Assembly (NCBI GenBank): GCA_964451885.1 | Contig: CAYVJW010000104.1 | Coordinates: 1-5,721 of the forward strand | Reading direction: 5' to 3' | Source: CAYVJW01 sp964451885 | Lineage (GTDB): Bacteria > Patescibacteriota > Gracilibacteria > UBA4473 | DNA length: 5,721 nucleotides | In this document: one piece after another, positions 5,692 through 5,721 of the stretch | Layout of the letters: every line of letters starts with the position of its first letter | Numbering within the stretch: the first letter of the stretch is position 1 | Made by a program: the position numbers and the translations under genes | Notes under the pieces: model-generated | Told to the model about the DNA's origin: nothing | The model's input: only the letters and a program-made list of their open reading frames with translations | Database searches by the model: none

Positions 5692-5721
5692 GATCCCTTT
5701 GTTTTTTGGCGAAGAGAGCGG

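Overview
The window looks like a chromosomal segment of an A+T-rich bacterium. It holds the 3' end of an rRNA operon, a tRNA gene, a two-gene metabolic operon and two proteins that I cannot assign. Codon use fits the standard bacterial code: none of the long reading frames contains or ends in TGA, and their stops are TAA or TAG. None of the four principal coding genes has a convincing Shine-Dalgarno sequence. The gene styles (a long lysine-rich, cysteine-free envelope protein with a FecR-like region; very A+T-rich intergenic DNA) remind me of Patescibacteria/CPR lineages such as Peregrinibacteria. That placement is an inference of low to moderate confidence; the 23S rRNA end would settle it.

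Layout: 1-~340 is the 3' end of 23S rRNA on the + strand. It is followed by an ~80-nt spacer without a tRNA and then 5S rRNA (~421-542), whose terminal helix extends into an 18-bp flanking stem ending in a T-run. Convergent to the rRNA operon, with only 28 bp between 5S and its stop codon, is a large minus-strand gene (571-2859) for a 762-residue membrane-anchored or exported protein. It is driven by a near-perfect sigma-70-type promoter at 2895-2923. From 2924 to 3332 there is no confident gene. This stretch holds a 78-codon open frame without a clear start (2953-3189, minus strand), probably a gene remnant, and a G+C-rich nested inverted repeat (3263-3325) that ends 7 nt before a tRNA-Thr(CGT) gene (3333-3407, CCA encoded).

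Downstream on the + strand lies a two-gene operon for the bacterial iron-sulfur L-serine dehydratase: beta subunit (3555-4226) and alpha subunit (4244-5149), 17 bp apart. The two chains form the enzyme that deaminates L-serine to pyruvate and ammonium. The alpha subunit keeps the three family cysteines for the cluster and carries an extra CxxCxxxC motif next to the conserved PTAG segment. After a possible weak terminator comes an unassigned soluble protein gene (5221-5691). Immediately upstream, in the same frame, is a short hydrophobic ORF with the best ribosome-binding site in the window, separated from it only by a TGA.

No CRISPR array, intact insertion sequence, phage gene or recognisable defence system is visible. 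The most unusual items are the FecR-like cysteine-free protein beside the rRNA operon, the TGA-interrupted start of the last gene, the extra cysteine motif in SdaAA and the structured element in front of the tRNA.
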